Source of the DNA: a virus
IMG/VR virus record: IMGVR_UViG_3300026488_000027
Coordinates: 1-64,000 of that record
DNA length: 64,000 nucleotides
Strand: one strand, 5' to 3'
The stretch's first letter is position 1; every line of letters begins with the position of its first letter. The notes beneath the pieces are model-generated. The model did not search any database and had not been told where the DNA came from. It saw only the letters and a list, made by a program, of their open reading frames with translations. The translations under genes were made by a program, and so were the position numbers. This document shows positions 51,847-59,457 of the stretch, in pieces.

Positions 51847-52170
51847 ATGCTAAAAAAGTTTTTAGTGGGATGTTTAGCAGCAGGAATCATAACCACATCA
51901 TCTTTTGCAGCTGACGATCTTGCATGTAGATTAGGTTATAAGACACATGTGGTATGTTATGATATGGCTACAGCTTTTCCAACTTTGTCGTGTTCGAGCA
52001 TAAGTTATGATTTCTTCTATAAAATTTATAGAAAAACAAATGATCCACTTTTTGCCAAAGTTCTTTCTTCTATTTGCAAAACATCATGTGAAATACAAAG
52101 AAACGGTGGAAGAAAACTTTCTTATGTAAACTATGAAAAACTTATCTGCGAGAGGAGGTATGGAAGATGA
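51847..52170 (+). CDS. Secreted Cys-rich small protein with signal peptide, 107 aa
   Basis: The N terminus MLKKFLVGCLAAGIITTSSF plus A is a classic Sec signal peptide, with likely cleavage after SFA before ADD. The mature part of about 86 aa has six or more Cys (LACRLGYKTHVVCYDM, TLSCSSIS, SSICKTSCEIQ), suiting disulfide bonds outside the cytoplasm. GAGGAGG precedes the ATG; the frame is open further up but only this start follows the strong promoter. First gene of that transcript. A superinfection-exclusion or envelope role is possible; no family recognised. Confidence 0.7.
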   Translation: MLKKFLVGCLAAGIITTSSFAADDLACRLGYKTHVVCYDMATAFPTLSCSSISYDFFYKIYRKTNDPLFAKVLSSICKTSCEIQRNGGRKLSYVNYEKLICERRYGR

Positions 52171-52826
52171 TTTATACTTACTTTTTCTCAGGTTTTGCGG
52201 CAAATGGTAAGTCATCTTTGATTGATTCAATTGAAGGATTTGTTCCCAAAGGTTATACTGTGGTCAAGATTGGCGAAGCAGCCAGAAATGTATTGAAATT
52301 AAATAACTTTCTATTTGACAAGTGTGATATGAATGAATTTGAAAAACAGATTCTTGCTTCAGAATATTACATATTGCAGTTTCTTGGTGAATTGGTTGAC
52401 AAAGATGAAACTGATGAAAAGAATAATATTGTAATACTGAAAGACAGATTTATTCTTGATGTGGTTACATTTATGGTAATTAAGAAGCAAATAACGATGG
52501 AAGATGCTGCTGATCTGTGCAGAGCATTCTTTATGGAGCATTCACAGAAAGTGATACATAATTTTCATCTTTCGAATAAAATTATTTTGATTAATGGAAC
52601 TGAAAATGAAGAATTTATTAAGAAAGCCATGCAAGATCCAGCAAGAAAGGAAACACTTGATGATTTCATTTCAATGCAAAGAAAATTTTATAGAATATGG
52701 TGGCAGTTGGCAGATAGAATGAATCTGTCAGAAAGATTTGATATAGTAAAATTTGCTCATCCTATTGATGATCCGATGACTCCATTCAAGATAATAAGCT
52801 TTATATTGACTGAATTGAAAGGATAA
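52167..52826 (+). CDS. P-loop kinase, NadR/AAA_28-like
   Basis: Walker A is GFAANGKS at residues 9-16, and a later LKDRFILDVV (DR.. motif) and KKAMQDPARKETL fit the NadR-like ribosyl-nicotinamide kinase or nucleoside kinase group. 219 aa. It may phosphorylate a nucleoside or NAD precursor; sequence alone does not decide. Overlaps the preceding gene by ATGA and abuts the deaminase-like gene, so nucleotide salvage is a fair guess. GGAGG precedes it. Confidence 0.65.
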   Translation: MIYTYFFSGFAANGKSSLIDSIEGFVPKGYTVVKIGEAARNVLKLNNFLFDKCDMNEFEKQILASEYYILQFLGELVDKDETDEKNNIVILKDRFILDVVTFMVIKKQITMEDAADLCRAFFMEHSQKVIHNFHLSNKIILINGTENEEFIKKAMQDPARKETLDDFISMQRKFYRIWWQLADRMNLSERFDIVKFAHPIDDPMTPFKIISFILTELKG

Positions 52827-53200
52827 TGGATAGTAAGGGGAAGACCATAGCAATACTTCAGCTTCCTAATGGCAAGATTATTACAAGAGAAAATCTTTGT
52901 TTATCTGGCTCATTGAAAGTAAAGATTTTTGGTATAGAATATGATAGTTGGCATGCTGAAGTTAGATGTATTCTTACTCTGATGAAGAATTCTTATTTTC
53001 TAAATCTGGTAAGACAAGAAAAATGGTTAGGTTTGACTGTTTTGAGATACAACAGAAAAGGAAAGCTGGCACCCAATTCAAAACCTTGTTCTGCTTGCTG
53101 GAAAGTTCTGAAAATTTTCAAGAAAAGATATTTGGGCCTTGACAATAAGTTTGAATTGACTTATATTAAAGATGGAAAGATAGAGAAGACTTCTTTGTAA
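52826..53200 (+). CDS. Cytidine/dCMP deaminase-fold protein
   Basis: The zinc site of the deaminase fold is clear: SWHAEVRCI with His43 and Glu45, and KPCSACWK with Cys88 and Cys91 (PCxxC). LTVLRYNRKGKLAPNSKPC matches the strand and loop before the second motif. 124 aa, short. It could deaminate dCMP or cytidine to feed ThyX with dUMP, or act on RNA or DNA; the substrate is not visible. It overlaps the kinase gene by one base. Confidence 0.78.
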   Translation: MDSKGKTIAILQLPNGKIITRENLCLSGSLKVKIFGIEYDSWHAEVRCILTLMKNSYFLNLVRQEKWLGLTVLRYNRKGKLAPNSKPCSACWKVLKIFKKRYLGLDNKFELTYIKDGKIEKTSL

Positions 53201-53212
53201 GAGAGGTGTTGA

Positions 53213-53491
53213 ATGAGCTGGAATAAAAACACAATCTATTCAAAGGTTTATGATACTATTGTAAGTGAATGGAAAAAGAATGGTGATGTGGTAGTTGAAG
53301 CTACATGTCCCGTTCCTGTTTATGGTTTGAATGACATAGATGACACTTATCGTCTGAGAATTGCTGTAAATAAAACGAGAGCAAAGCTTATTTATGAATT
53401 TATTCTCAGAACAGACGATTGTGATACGCCAGATTTTGTGAATGCGAAAATTGTTGATTTAGATAGAAACCTTTTGACGGAGGAAGAATAA
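53213..53491 (+). CDS. Hypothetical protein, 92 aa
   Basis: Strand-rich middle (VVVEATCPVPVYG, YRLRIAVNKTRAKLIYEF) and acidic C terminus ending LTEEE. No family recognised. GAGAGGTG precedes the start, and its stop overlaps the next ATG. Confidence 0.6.
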   Translation: MSWNKNTIYSKVYDTIVSEWKKNGDVVVEATCPVPVYGLNDIDDTYRLRIAVNKTRAKLIYEFILRTDDCDTPDFVNAKIVDLDRNLLTEEE

Positions 53492-53757
53492 TGAAAATAT
53501 CAGAGTTTAAGCAGTATCTTGTTAGTCTCTTTTCTGAATCACATGATGAAAAAGAAGCAGATGAAATAATACAGTTTGTTTCAGCTAATGTTGATTTTGA
53601 TGATATAGACTTTACTGATCCTGACGCAGAAATAACCACTTCAGACGCACTTCTATTTACTTTCTGGTATGGAATTCTTTCGGCAATAATCAATCCTGAA
53701 GCAACCGAAAATGCTTTAAATATCGTTGCTGAAATGAATAACCAGACTGTAAACTGA
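53491..53757 (+). CDS. Hypothetical acidic protein, 88 aa
   Basis: Helical with a very acidic centre (SANVDFDDIDFTDPDAEITT) and hydrophobic C-terminal helix (ALLFTFWYGILSAIIN). No family recognised. GGAGG eight bases before the ATG, which overlaps the preceding stop. Confidence 0.6.
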   Translation: MKISEFKQYLVSLFSESHDEKEADEIIQFVSANVDFDDIDFTDPDAEITTSDALLFTFWYGILSAIINPEATENALNIVAEMNNQTVN

Positions 53758-53771
53758 TGCGAGGTTGAAAA

Positions 53772-54134
53772 ATGAAAAACAAGCTATATACTTACAAAGT
53801 AATAAAGATAAATAGAGTTGTTGATGGTGACACTGTGGATGTCACAATTGATTTAGGTTTTAACATTTTCAAGAAACTAAGAGTTCGTTGTCTTCACTAT
53901 GATGCGCCTGAAGTTTATCATGCTTCTGAAGAGGAAAAGAAACTTGGATTAATAGCTAAACAGAAACTTGAGGAACTTCTTTTTTCATCAATACAAGAAA
54001 GTGGTCTCTACTTAAGAACTTACAAAGATCCATCCATTTATAGCAGATGGTATGGTGAATTTATTACTGAAAATCAATTAAATATCAATTTGATCATGAA
54101 AGAATACTGCAGGCAACTGAAGAAGGAGGTTTGA
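53772..54134 (+). CDS. Staphylococcal nuclease-like (SNase) protein
   Basis: YKVIKINRVVDGDTVDVTID at residues 8-27 and LRVRCLHYDAPEVY at 36-49 match the thermonuclease fold: Asp19/Asp20 and Thr21 in the metal site, Arg39, Asp44 and Glu47 in the catalytic group. 120 aa, ending before the last Arg-containing helix of long family members. No signal peptide, so it would act inside the cell, for example on host DNA. GAGG precedes the start. Confidence 0.83.
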   Translation: MKNKLYTYKVIKINRVVDGDTVDVTIDLGFNIFKKLRVRCLHYDAPEVYHASEEEKKLGLIAKQKLEELLFSSIQESGLYLRTYKDPSIYSRWYGEFITENQLNINLIMKEYCRQLKKEV

Positions 54135-54136
54135 AA

Positions 54137-54721
54137 ATGCTTGGTGTCGATAACATGCTTCTTATTAAGACACCAAACAAAAGCATGAAGTTGACACTTG
54201 GAGAACTTTCTCCTTATATTGTGGGAAATGTTTTTTATTCTCTTCCATCCGTAATAAATGAATATAGATTGATAGACTATCTCACTGGGATTAAGATAAA
54301 TCATGAAAAAGCCGAATTTGAGTTTAGAGATATTCAAGTAGTCTCCTTCAACGACAAGCTGAATTTATTTGAATGGGATGAATTAGTAAAGATTGAAGAA
54401 TTCCTTTATTCTGGAGATATTTATTTCATTAGCAATGTTTTCATTGACATTGAAGTTACAAACTTGAATGACATTGTATTTTGTGATTGTAAAAACCATA
54501 AGATTATTCCCCATGTTGAAGAATTAGATATTTTCTGGAAAGGATCAAAATATCAATATTGCATGTTAAAATATACTGGAATAGGAAATCACCCTCACTA
54601 TCATTCTTTATCCACAGTCATAAAGAAACCAACTTCAAAAAGACCAGTATTTAAGATTTGGTTGAAGAATAATAATTGTGTTGTTCTCAATAACCATGTT
54701 GTGAGGTGTAAAAATGAATAA
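54137..54721 (+). CDS. Hypothetical protein, possible Hint-like fold, 194 aa
   Basis: The ends recall Hint (intein/hedgehog) blocks: NMLLIKTPNKSMKLTLGEL near the N terminus and VFKIWLKNNNCVVLNNHVV near the C terminus, but no catalytic N-terminal Cys or Ser and no splice context. Otherwise unrecognised. AAGGAGG is eight bases before ATG 54137; a TTG two codons earlier is less likely. Upstream of the endolysin gene, which it overlaps by 8 bp. Confidence 0.55.
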   Translation: MLGVDNMLLIKTPNKSMKLTLGELSPYIVGNVFYSLPSVINEYRLIDYLTGIKINHEKAEFEFRDIQVVSFNDKLNLFEWDELVKIEEFLYSGDIYFISNVFIDIEVTNLNDIVFCDCKNHKIIPHVEELDIFWKGSKYQYCMLKYTGIGNHPHYHSLSTVIKKPTSKRPVFKIWLKNNNCVVLNNHVVRCKNE

Positions 54722-55247
54722 AAACTTCGATATTGCTTTCAAAATGGTTCTTACCTTTGAAGGAGGTTTAGTAAATGATCCTGATGATCCTGGTGGGATT
54801 TCGAAATATGGTCTCAGTCAAAGAGCCTATCCAAATTTAAATATTGCTGAGTTGACCATTGAACAAGCAAAGGAAATATACTTTACCGACTATTGGATAA
54901 AAGGAAAATGTCACAAATTACCTGATGGAATAGATATTTATCATTTTGATACTTGTGTGAATGTTGGAATAAGAAGAGCAAACAAATTTTTACAACTTGC
55001 AATAAACAAATCTTCAAAAACTGGATATATTAAAGTAGATGGCATTATAGGGCCAAAGACATTGGGCATGTTAGCTACTATACCTAACTATAAAGTTCTT
55101 ACTGAATATGCTTGCATTAGAAATGACTATTATGTAAGATTAGCAAGCAGAAAGAATTTGCGAAAATTTCTCTCAGGATGGATAAGAAGATCAACGAAAG
55201 CTTTTGGTATATGCATGGCAAAAATCTTCGTTGAACAGGAGGAATAG
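54714..55247 (+). CDS. Endolysin, GH108 N-acetylmuramidase
   Basis: Cleaves peptidoglycan at lysis. The family start is clear: MVLTFEGGLVNDPDDPGG with catalytic Glu16, then ISKYGLSQRAYP, then YFTDYWIKGKCHKLP. A C-terminal peptidoglycan-binding region has GIIGPKTLGML. 177 aa, no signal peptide, so it needs the holin encoded next. GAGG precedes the start. Confidence 0.92.
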   Translation: MNKNFDIAFKMVLTFEGGLVNDPDDPGGISKYGLSQRAYPNLNIAELTIEQAKEIYFTDYWIKGKCHKLPDGIDIYHFDTCVNVGIRRANKFLQLAINKSSKTGYIKVDGIIGPKTLGMLATIPNYKVLTEYACIRNDYYVRLASRKNLRKFLSGWIRRSTKAFGICMAKIFVEQEE

Positions 55248-55249
55248 CC

Positions 55250-55741
55250 ATGGCACCATGGATACCTTTAGTTGGTGGGTTGGCTTCAAAACTATTTGAT
55301 ATTATTGACAAAGCTATTCCTGATAAAAGTAAAGCAATGGAATTGAAACATGAAATTCATCTTGAGTTGTTGCAGTTTCAGAATCAGTTATTACAAGCAC
55401 AAAGAGATATCATAGTGGCTGAAGCTACGGGTCATTCTTGGTTACAAAGAAATTGGAGACCATTGCTTATGCTGGTGTTCACATTCATAATTGCATGGAA
55501 TTATGCTATCTTTCCAATTATCAGTATTTTTGCACCTCGATTGAAACAACTTCCTATTCCACCAGAAATGTGGGCATTGTTAAAAATTTCAATATCAGGT
55601 TATATAATTTCAAGATCGGGAGAAAAGATCGTTACAATTGTAAAAAACAAAGACAATTCAAAAATGAATTCCAAGAAAAACAACAAATTCACAAAAATAG
55701 TCAAAGAAACACTATTTGAAGATGATGATGTTATTATGTAA
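55250..55741 (+). CDS. Holin of the 3-TM (GTA-type) family
   Basis: Matches the family pattern IIVAEATGHSWLQRNWRPLLML, followed by a hydrophobic helix (VFTFIIAWNYAIFPIISIF) and a second weaker one. The N terminus (WIPLVGGLASKLFDII) is also hydrophobic, giving three membrane segments. 163 aa with a basic tail. It opens the membrane so that the endolysin reaches the wall. Directly after the endolysin gene, AGGAGG before the start. Confidence 0.85.
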   Translation: MAPWIPLVGGLASKLFDIIDKAIPDKSKAMELKHEIHLELLQFQNQLLQAQRDIIVAEATGHSWLQRNWRPLLMLVFTFIIAWNYAIFPIISIFAPRLKQLPIPPEMWALLKISISGYIISRSGEKIVTIVKNKDNSKMNSKKNNKFTKIVKETLFEDDDVIM

Positions 55742-55749
55742 AGGTAGTT

Positions 55750-55932
55750 ATGAAATTTGAAGAAATAGTAAGGAATTGTCAAGTCTATATTGATCCGAGT
55801 TATTTGAGGATATGCTGTCCTGTTTGCGAAAATCATAACTTTGTAGATTATGAAATTGATTATGAAAGCAGAAGGATAGTCTGTTACTGTCAATCTTGCA
55901 AAATCAAATTTGTTGTGATGGAAGATGATTAG
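55750..55932 (+). CDS. Small zinc-binding protein, 60 aa
   Basis: Two knuckles, CCPVCENHNF (residues 22-31) and CYCQSCKIKF (residues 45-54), suggest one zinc ion. Acidic tail. AAGGTAG precedes the ATG. No family recognised; follows the holin gene. Confidence 0.6.
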   Translation: MKFEEIVRNCQVYIDPSYLRICCPVCENHNFVDYEIDYESRRIVCYCQSCKIKFVVMEDD

Positions 55933-55956
55933 AAATACTTGGAGCGGAGGTATAGA

Positions 55957-56316
55957 ATGAGAAAAGAAACTTTTGAGTTTTTCAGTTCTATCTTTGGTTC
56001 TAACAAAATAGAGTATTATCAAAGTGAGATCAGAAAAGCTCTAAATTGTATTGGTGAATATAAACATGATCATGGTTTTATTCATCCAAATATAATTCTT
56101 TATATTCAATCTAATCTTGATGATCTTTGCACAAAGTCATTCATCTATACCGTTCTGGAAAGCTTCATTGAAGGAAAAGATGAATTAGAAGTTGATGACA
56201 TAGATTCTTTCTTTGTGGCTGATCCAGAAGAAATTCTTTTGTTAGCTAAAAGATATGTTGATAATTATAAAGGAAAAAGCATGCAAAATATCAAAAATGG
56301 GTCTGAGAATAGTTAG
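55957..56316 (+). CDS. Hypothetical protein, 119 aa
   Basis: Helical, with FEFFSSIFGSNKIEYY at the start and an acidic stretch (ELEVDDIDSFFVADPEE). GGAGG lies seven bases before ATG 55957, so an in-frame start at 55939 is unlikely. It converges on and overlaps the leftward gene at 56291 by 26 bp. No family recognised. Confidence 0.6.
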   Translation: MRKETFEFFSSIFGSNKIEYYQSEIRKALNCIGEYKHDHGFIHPNIILYIQSNLDDLCTKSFIYTVLESFIEGKDELEVDDIDSFFVADPEEILLLAKRYVDNYKGKSMQNIKNGSENS

Positions 56317-56509
56317 GTTTGTCTGTGATTCTATGAGAGAGTATTGTGCCACCAAAGGCTTCAACATAAGCAAGGGCATCTTTGATGGACATTATTTGTG
56401 TGGCTACAACAACTTTTTCTCCATCTGGTGCAAATTCAAAAATAGACTTCATCGGTCTTCCTGTTTTTCCGTCCTGCCAGACTACAACAAGAAATTTTCC
56501 TCTTGACAT
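56291..56509 (-). CDS. Isolated leftward small protein, 72 aa
   Basis: The only leftward gene inside the rightward block. The start has AGAGAGG seven bases upstream, and the protein looks real: strand pairs KFLVVVWQDGKTGRPMKS and FEFAPDGEKVVVATQI, then a helix, DALAYVEAFGG. No family recognised. Its start codon and Shine-Dalgarno lie within the consensus promoter of the opposite strand, so the two directions must compete. Possible switch regulator (inference). Confidence 0.6.
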   Translation of the reverse strand: MSRGKFLVVVWQDGKTGRPMKSIFEFAPDGEKVVVATQIMSIKDALAYVEAFGGTILSHRITDKPNYSQTHF

Positions 56510-56531
56510 TTTAACCTCTCTGTTTTATAAT
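56503..56531 (+). promoter_or_regulatory. Consensus sigma-70 promoter
   Basis: TTGACA (56503-56508), 17-bp spacer, TATAAT (56526-56531): a perfect match. It reads rightward into the gene at 56561 and overlaps the translation start of the leftward gene. Confidence 0.88.
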
Positions 56532-56560
56532 ATATGCAGAAGCTGGCAAAGGGGGCCAGA

Positions 56561-57028
56561 ATGAAAAGATATTACGTCAACTTAACTGCTGGGCTGGCTT
56601 ATTCAAAAAAGGTAGATAGTGATATTGTTTATTGTCATTTACAGTCTTCACACATAGAAAGTAAAGCATGGAACAAATTTTTTATGAGTTTACCAGATGA
56701 TTTACTTTTTCATTTGGCATTAGGACATGAATGTTATATAATAGATTGCTCTGCTAACAATGGTGGAAAATCTAAGGTGATTAGATTAGGTATTCCAGCT
56801 ATAAAATTATTGCTAAACAAGAGATGGTTTGATAAATTTGAAAGGATTGAACCTTTTGATTTAGATTATTGCAAAAGAATTCTTGATATGGCAGATAAGA
56901 ATGTGAAAAACAAAGTGGATTATTTCAAGAAGTTTCTGAAAACTAAGGAAATAAAGCTATTTGGTTTATATGAAAGACTTGAAAAGGAAGATAGTGAAGA
57001 AATAATTAAGGGCTTTCTGGGGAGGTAA
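56561..57028 (+). CDS. Hypothetical protein, 155 aa
   Basis: Mixed alpha/beta, with a basic start (MKRYYVNLTAGLAYSKK) and a charged helical C terminus. AGGGGG lies seven bases before ATG 56561, directly after the consensus promoter. An in-frame ATG at 56534 lies at the transcription start and is unlikely. No family recognised. Confidence 0.6.
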   Translation: MKRYYVNLTAGLAYSKKVDSDIVYCHLQSSHIESKAWNKFFMSLPDDLLFHLALGHECYIIDCSANNGGKSKVIRLGIPAIKLLLNKRWFDKFERIEPFDLDYCKRILDMADKNVKNKVDYFKKFLKTKEIKLFGLYERLEKEDSEEIIKGFLGR

Positions 57029-57031
57029 AGA

Positions 57032-57370
57032 ATGAATGAATTTCTTAGTTTTTATCATCTTTTTAATGTTATTGAGCCTGTTTGCACTATCTTTGTTGTG
57101 CTTTCTGTTATTTCTCTTGTTATTTCAATTATTTACATTACTGACTACTCATCTGACCAAGAAACAAAGAGCAAATTTAAAATGGCTTTATTGAGTTCTG
57201 TGTTTGTATTATTTATTTCTATCGCTATTCTTTCTGCATTTTCCATTAGAATGAACAATTTATTTACCAAGTATGTTGCTAATGATTGCAAGAATCTGAA
57301 GAAGGCAGCTTTAATAACCAATGATGGTGAATATAAAATTAAATATTTCGAAATGTGTGTGGAGAGGTGA
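57032..57370 (+). CDS. Membrane protein, 112 aa
   Basis: Two hydrophobic helices, VCTIFVVLSVISLVISIIYI and LLSSVFVLFISIAILSAF, with a charged loop between and a hydrophilic C-terminal tail. GGGGAGG precedes the start. No family recognised; may act with the lysis genes or at the membrane in early takeover. Confidence 0.6.
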   Translation: MNEFLSFYHLFNVIEPVCTIFVVLSVISLVISIIYITDYSSDQETKSKFKMALLSSVFVLFISIAILSAFSIRMNNLFTKYVANDCKNLKKAALITNDGEYKIKYFEMCVER

Positions 57371-57374
57371 TAGA

Positions 57375-57602
57375 ATGAAATGGATCTTTATTGATGGAAG
57401 ATATGTGAATCTTGACCAGGTGACACAGATAATAATTGATCCACCAAATGCACCTGAAAAGAAGTGGACAGTTGAATTCAGACTTGTTAATGGTGATATG
57501 TTTTATGTGAAGATGGAAAAGGATCGGTTATACTTATTGAAAATCTTTCTAAATAGAGAACTGGATGTGACAACTATTCCACTTGAGGAGGAAGAACTAT
57601 GA
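57375..57602 (+). CDS. Hypothetical protein, 75 aa
   Basis: Strand-rich start MKWIFIDGRYVNLDQVTQII and RLVNGDMFYVKME, acidic end. GAGAGGTG precedes ATG 57375. Its stop overlaps the next ATG. No family recognised; the shape resembles small immunity-like or regulatory proteins but nothing proves it. Confidence 0.55.
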   Translation: MKWIFIDGRYVNLDQVTQIIIDPPNAPEKKWTVEFRLVNGDMFYVKMEKDRLYLLKIFLNRELDVTTIPLEEEEL

Positions 57603-57829
57603 AAATGAAGAAAGACAGGTTGTATAAAATAGTGAATGATGCCATTAAGAAAGCACCTAAACAAGCAAAGGATGGATGTTATGGCCCATGGGCTTCTGTA
57701 GAAGAATATGATTATGTTATCTTTTTACACAGATGCTGCCGAGACACTCAACTTGTTCATTATATCTATCAAACATTAGAAGAACATGATATAGATACAA
57801 CAAAAATACTGATTTTGACTGAGTGGTAG
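57599..57829 (+). CDS. Hypothetical protein, 76 aa
   Basis: Basic helical start and central CYGPWASVEEYDYVIFLHRC, ending DTTKILILTEW. Coupled to the previous gene by ATGA. No family recognised. Confidence 0.55.
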   Translation: MKMKKDRLYKIVNDAIKKAPKQAKDGCYGPWASVEEYDYVIFLHRCCRDTQLVHYIYQTLEEHDIDTTKILILTEW

Positions 57830-57831
57830 TC

Positions 57832-57975
57832 ATGAGAAATAAATGGAAAGAATGGAAATACACCTTAACAAAGACTAAGGCGAGAAGAAAAGTAAAAAGG
57901 TTGACACACAAAGCTGAAAGAAGAAATAAAAAGAAAGAAATAAGAAAATATCTGAGAGGAGGAACTGATGAATGA
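57832..57975 (+). CDS. Very basic small protein, 47 aa
   Basis: An ORF of 48 codons filling the gap between two genes, starting two bases after a stop. The product is almost entirely Lys/Arg helix (TKTKARRKVKRLTHKAERRN). Shine-Dalgarno weak. Could bind nucleic acid. Moderate doubt that it is made. Confidence 0.45.
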   Translation: MRNKWKEWKYTLTKTKARRKVKRLTHKAERRNKKKEIRKYLRGGTDE

Positions 57976-58002
57976 CAAAACACTTATGATGGAGGTAGAA
58001 AA

Positions 58003-58584
58003 ATGAAAGAAGTAAAATTTAGAGCAAAAGGAATAGAAGATAATAAATGGCACTATGGTCAGCTGATATGGAATAGATATTTGGATGAATATTTTATCAT
58101 GGAAGAGTTTTATTTAGATAATTCTTTTATTAAAGTATCTCCAGAAACCATATGTCAATTCACAGGTAAAAGAGACAAGAATGGAAACGAAATTTATGAA
58201 TTTGATATTGTTAGAGGAGATTTTCCCTATGCAGAATATGGAATTGTAATTTGGGATGAGGATAGATGTGGGTTTTACATTTTACCAGTTAATGTTCTTT
58301 TTAAGATTGCATCAGACAAATACTACAAAATGAATGCAAATAAATTAGAGGTATTTGGAAATATATTTGATGATTCAGATTTGATTTTTGATGAAATGAT
58401 TAAAGAAACTAAAGATGAACAAGCTAAGGAATTACTTAATGATTTAAAAGAAAAAGGTGTTAAAATAGATGTAAAGCTATTGATAGATTTCATTAAAAAA
58501 CCACCTAAAAGTAAAACATTGGAAGTAAAACTAACAAGACTAATACCTTATTGCTATAAAGAAAGAATAAGGAGCGAAAAATGA
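58003..58584 (+). CDS. YopX-family phage protein
   Basis: Family pattern is clear: EVKFRAKGIEDNKWHYGQLI, then VSPETICQFTGKRDKNGNEI, YEFDIVRGD, and LEVFGNIFDDSDL. YopX proteins are widespread in phages with no proven function. Beyond residue 130 a helical charged extension follows. 193 aa. GGAGG precedes the start; the next gene overlaps by 4 bp. Confidence 0.83.
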   Translation: MKEVKFRAKGIEDNKWHYGQLIWNRYLDEYFIMEEFYLDNSFIKVSPETICQFTGKRDKNGNEIYEFDIVRGDFPYAEYGIVIWDEDRCGFYILPVNVLFKIASDKYYKMNANKLEVFGNIFDDSDLIFDEMIKETKDEQAKELLNDLKEKGVKIDVKLLIDFIKKPPKSKTLEVKLTRLIPYCYKERIRSEK

Positions 58585-59132
58585 ATGAAAAAGAATATGT
58601 CAAAATTATAGAATCAAAAGATCAATATTACCCTCTTTACAAAATCTTTTTTGATTTTGATATTGAATCTCCTATTCTGTATGCAGATGTAATCAAAATT
58701 CTTGAAGAAGCAGATGAAAAAACGAAAATTGAGTTATATCTAAATTCTTATGGTGGTTACATAGACACAGCCATTCAGATAGCAGATGCAGTAGAAAATT
58801 GTAAAGGTGAAACAGAATCAATTATCTACACAGCTTGTTCCGCTGCGTCTATCATTGCATTATCTGCTAAGAAGATTAACCTTAGACCTCTTTGTAAAAT
58901 GATGATTCATCCAATACAAATTAAACAGGATTTTCTTGATGATACAATAAGGCATGTAAGATATGCCAATGCTTACAATGAATGGGAAAAGAAGGTGTTT
59001 CAAAAATATTTTAAAGGATTCTTAACGGAAGAAGAAATTTCAAAAGTTGTTGAACAAAGATACGAAATTTGGTTGTTTTATGAAGACATAAAAGAAAGAA
59101 TAAGAAAAATGAGGAGGGAGAATGATGAATGA
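58581..59132 (+). CDS. ClpP-like serine protease
   Basis: Matches the ClpP fold: LYLNSYGGYIDTAIQIADAV at residues 52-71, IIYTACSAASIIALSAKK at 81-98 with candidate catalytic Ser90, and MMIHPIQ with His110. 183 aa. In phages ClpP-like proteins usually sit in the head module, but this one lies among early-type genes about 15 kb from the capsid gene and the phage already has a prohead protease. It may act on host proteins or as a ClpP decoy (inference). Confidence 0.8.
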   Translation: MNEKEYVKIIESKDQYYPLYKIFFDFDIESPILYADVIKILEEADEKTKIELYLNSYGGYIDTAIQIADAVENCKGETESIIYTACSAASIIALSAKKINLRPLCKMMIHPIQIKQDFLDDTIRHVRYANAYNEWEKKVFQKYFKGFLTEEEISKVVEQRYEIWLFYEDIKERIRKMRRENDE

Positions 59133-59445
59133 AAAACTGGAAAAACTAAAGGAAATAAGTAAAATACTATCAGAAGAATTTGAAAAGCTGAAACAAAATA
59201 TGTTAAAAGAAGGTGAAGAGGTATGGAATAATCTAACCTATGATGAAAAACTTGCTCTTTTGTGTTACATATCTAAGATTTTACATGAACATGCCATGGA
59301 AGGAGGAACCTACCGTTATCTCATCTATGAAAGGTTTGGTTTTGATATGGATGCTTATGCTCCACTACAATTATGTGGTCTTTTAGCAATTCATAATTTG
59401 ATTTCTGGTAAGTTAAAAATTGAGTTTGAAGATGAAAATAAATAG
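59122..59445 (+). CDS. Hypothetical protein, 107 aa
   Basis: Helical N terminus (KLEKLKEISKILSEEFEKLK) with coiled-coil character, then a helical globular part. GAGGAGGG precedes ATG 59122; another ATG follows at once. Overlaps the ClpP-like gene by 11 bp. No family recognised. Confidence 0.6.
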   Translation: MMNEKLEKLKEISKILSEEFEKLKQNMLKEGEEVWNNLTYDEKLALLCYISKILHEHAMEGGTYRYLIYERFGFDMDAYAPLQLCGLLAIHNLISGKLKIEFEDENK

Positions 59446-59457
59446 AGGGGTTCTAAA

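Noticed and set aside
51847-51900. Lipoprotein signal (LVGC at residues 6-9) in the secreted protein
   Set aside because: The Cys is too close to the N terminus for a lipobox; normal cleavage after SFA fits better.
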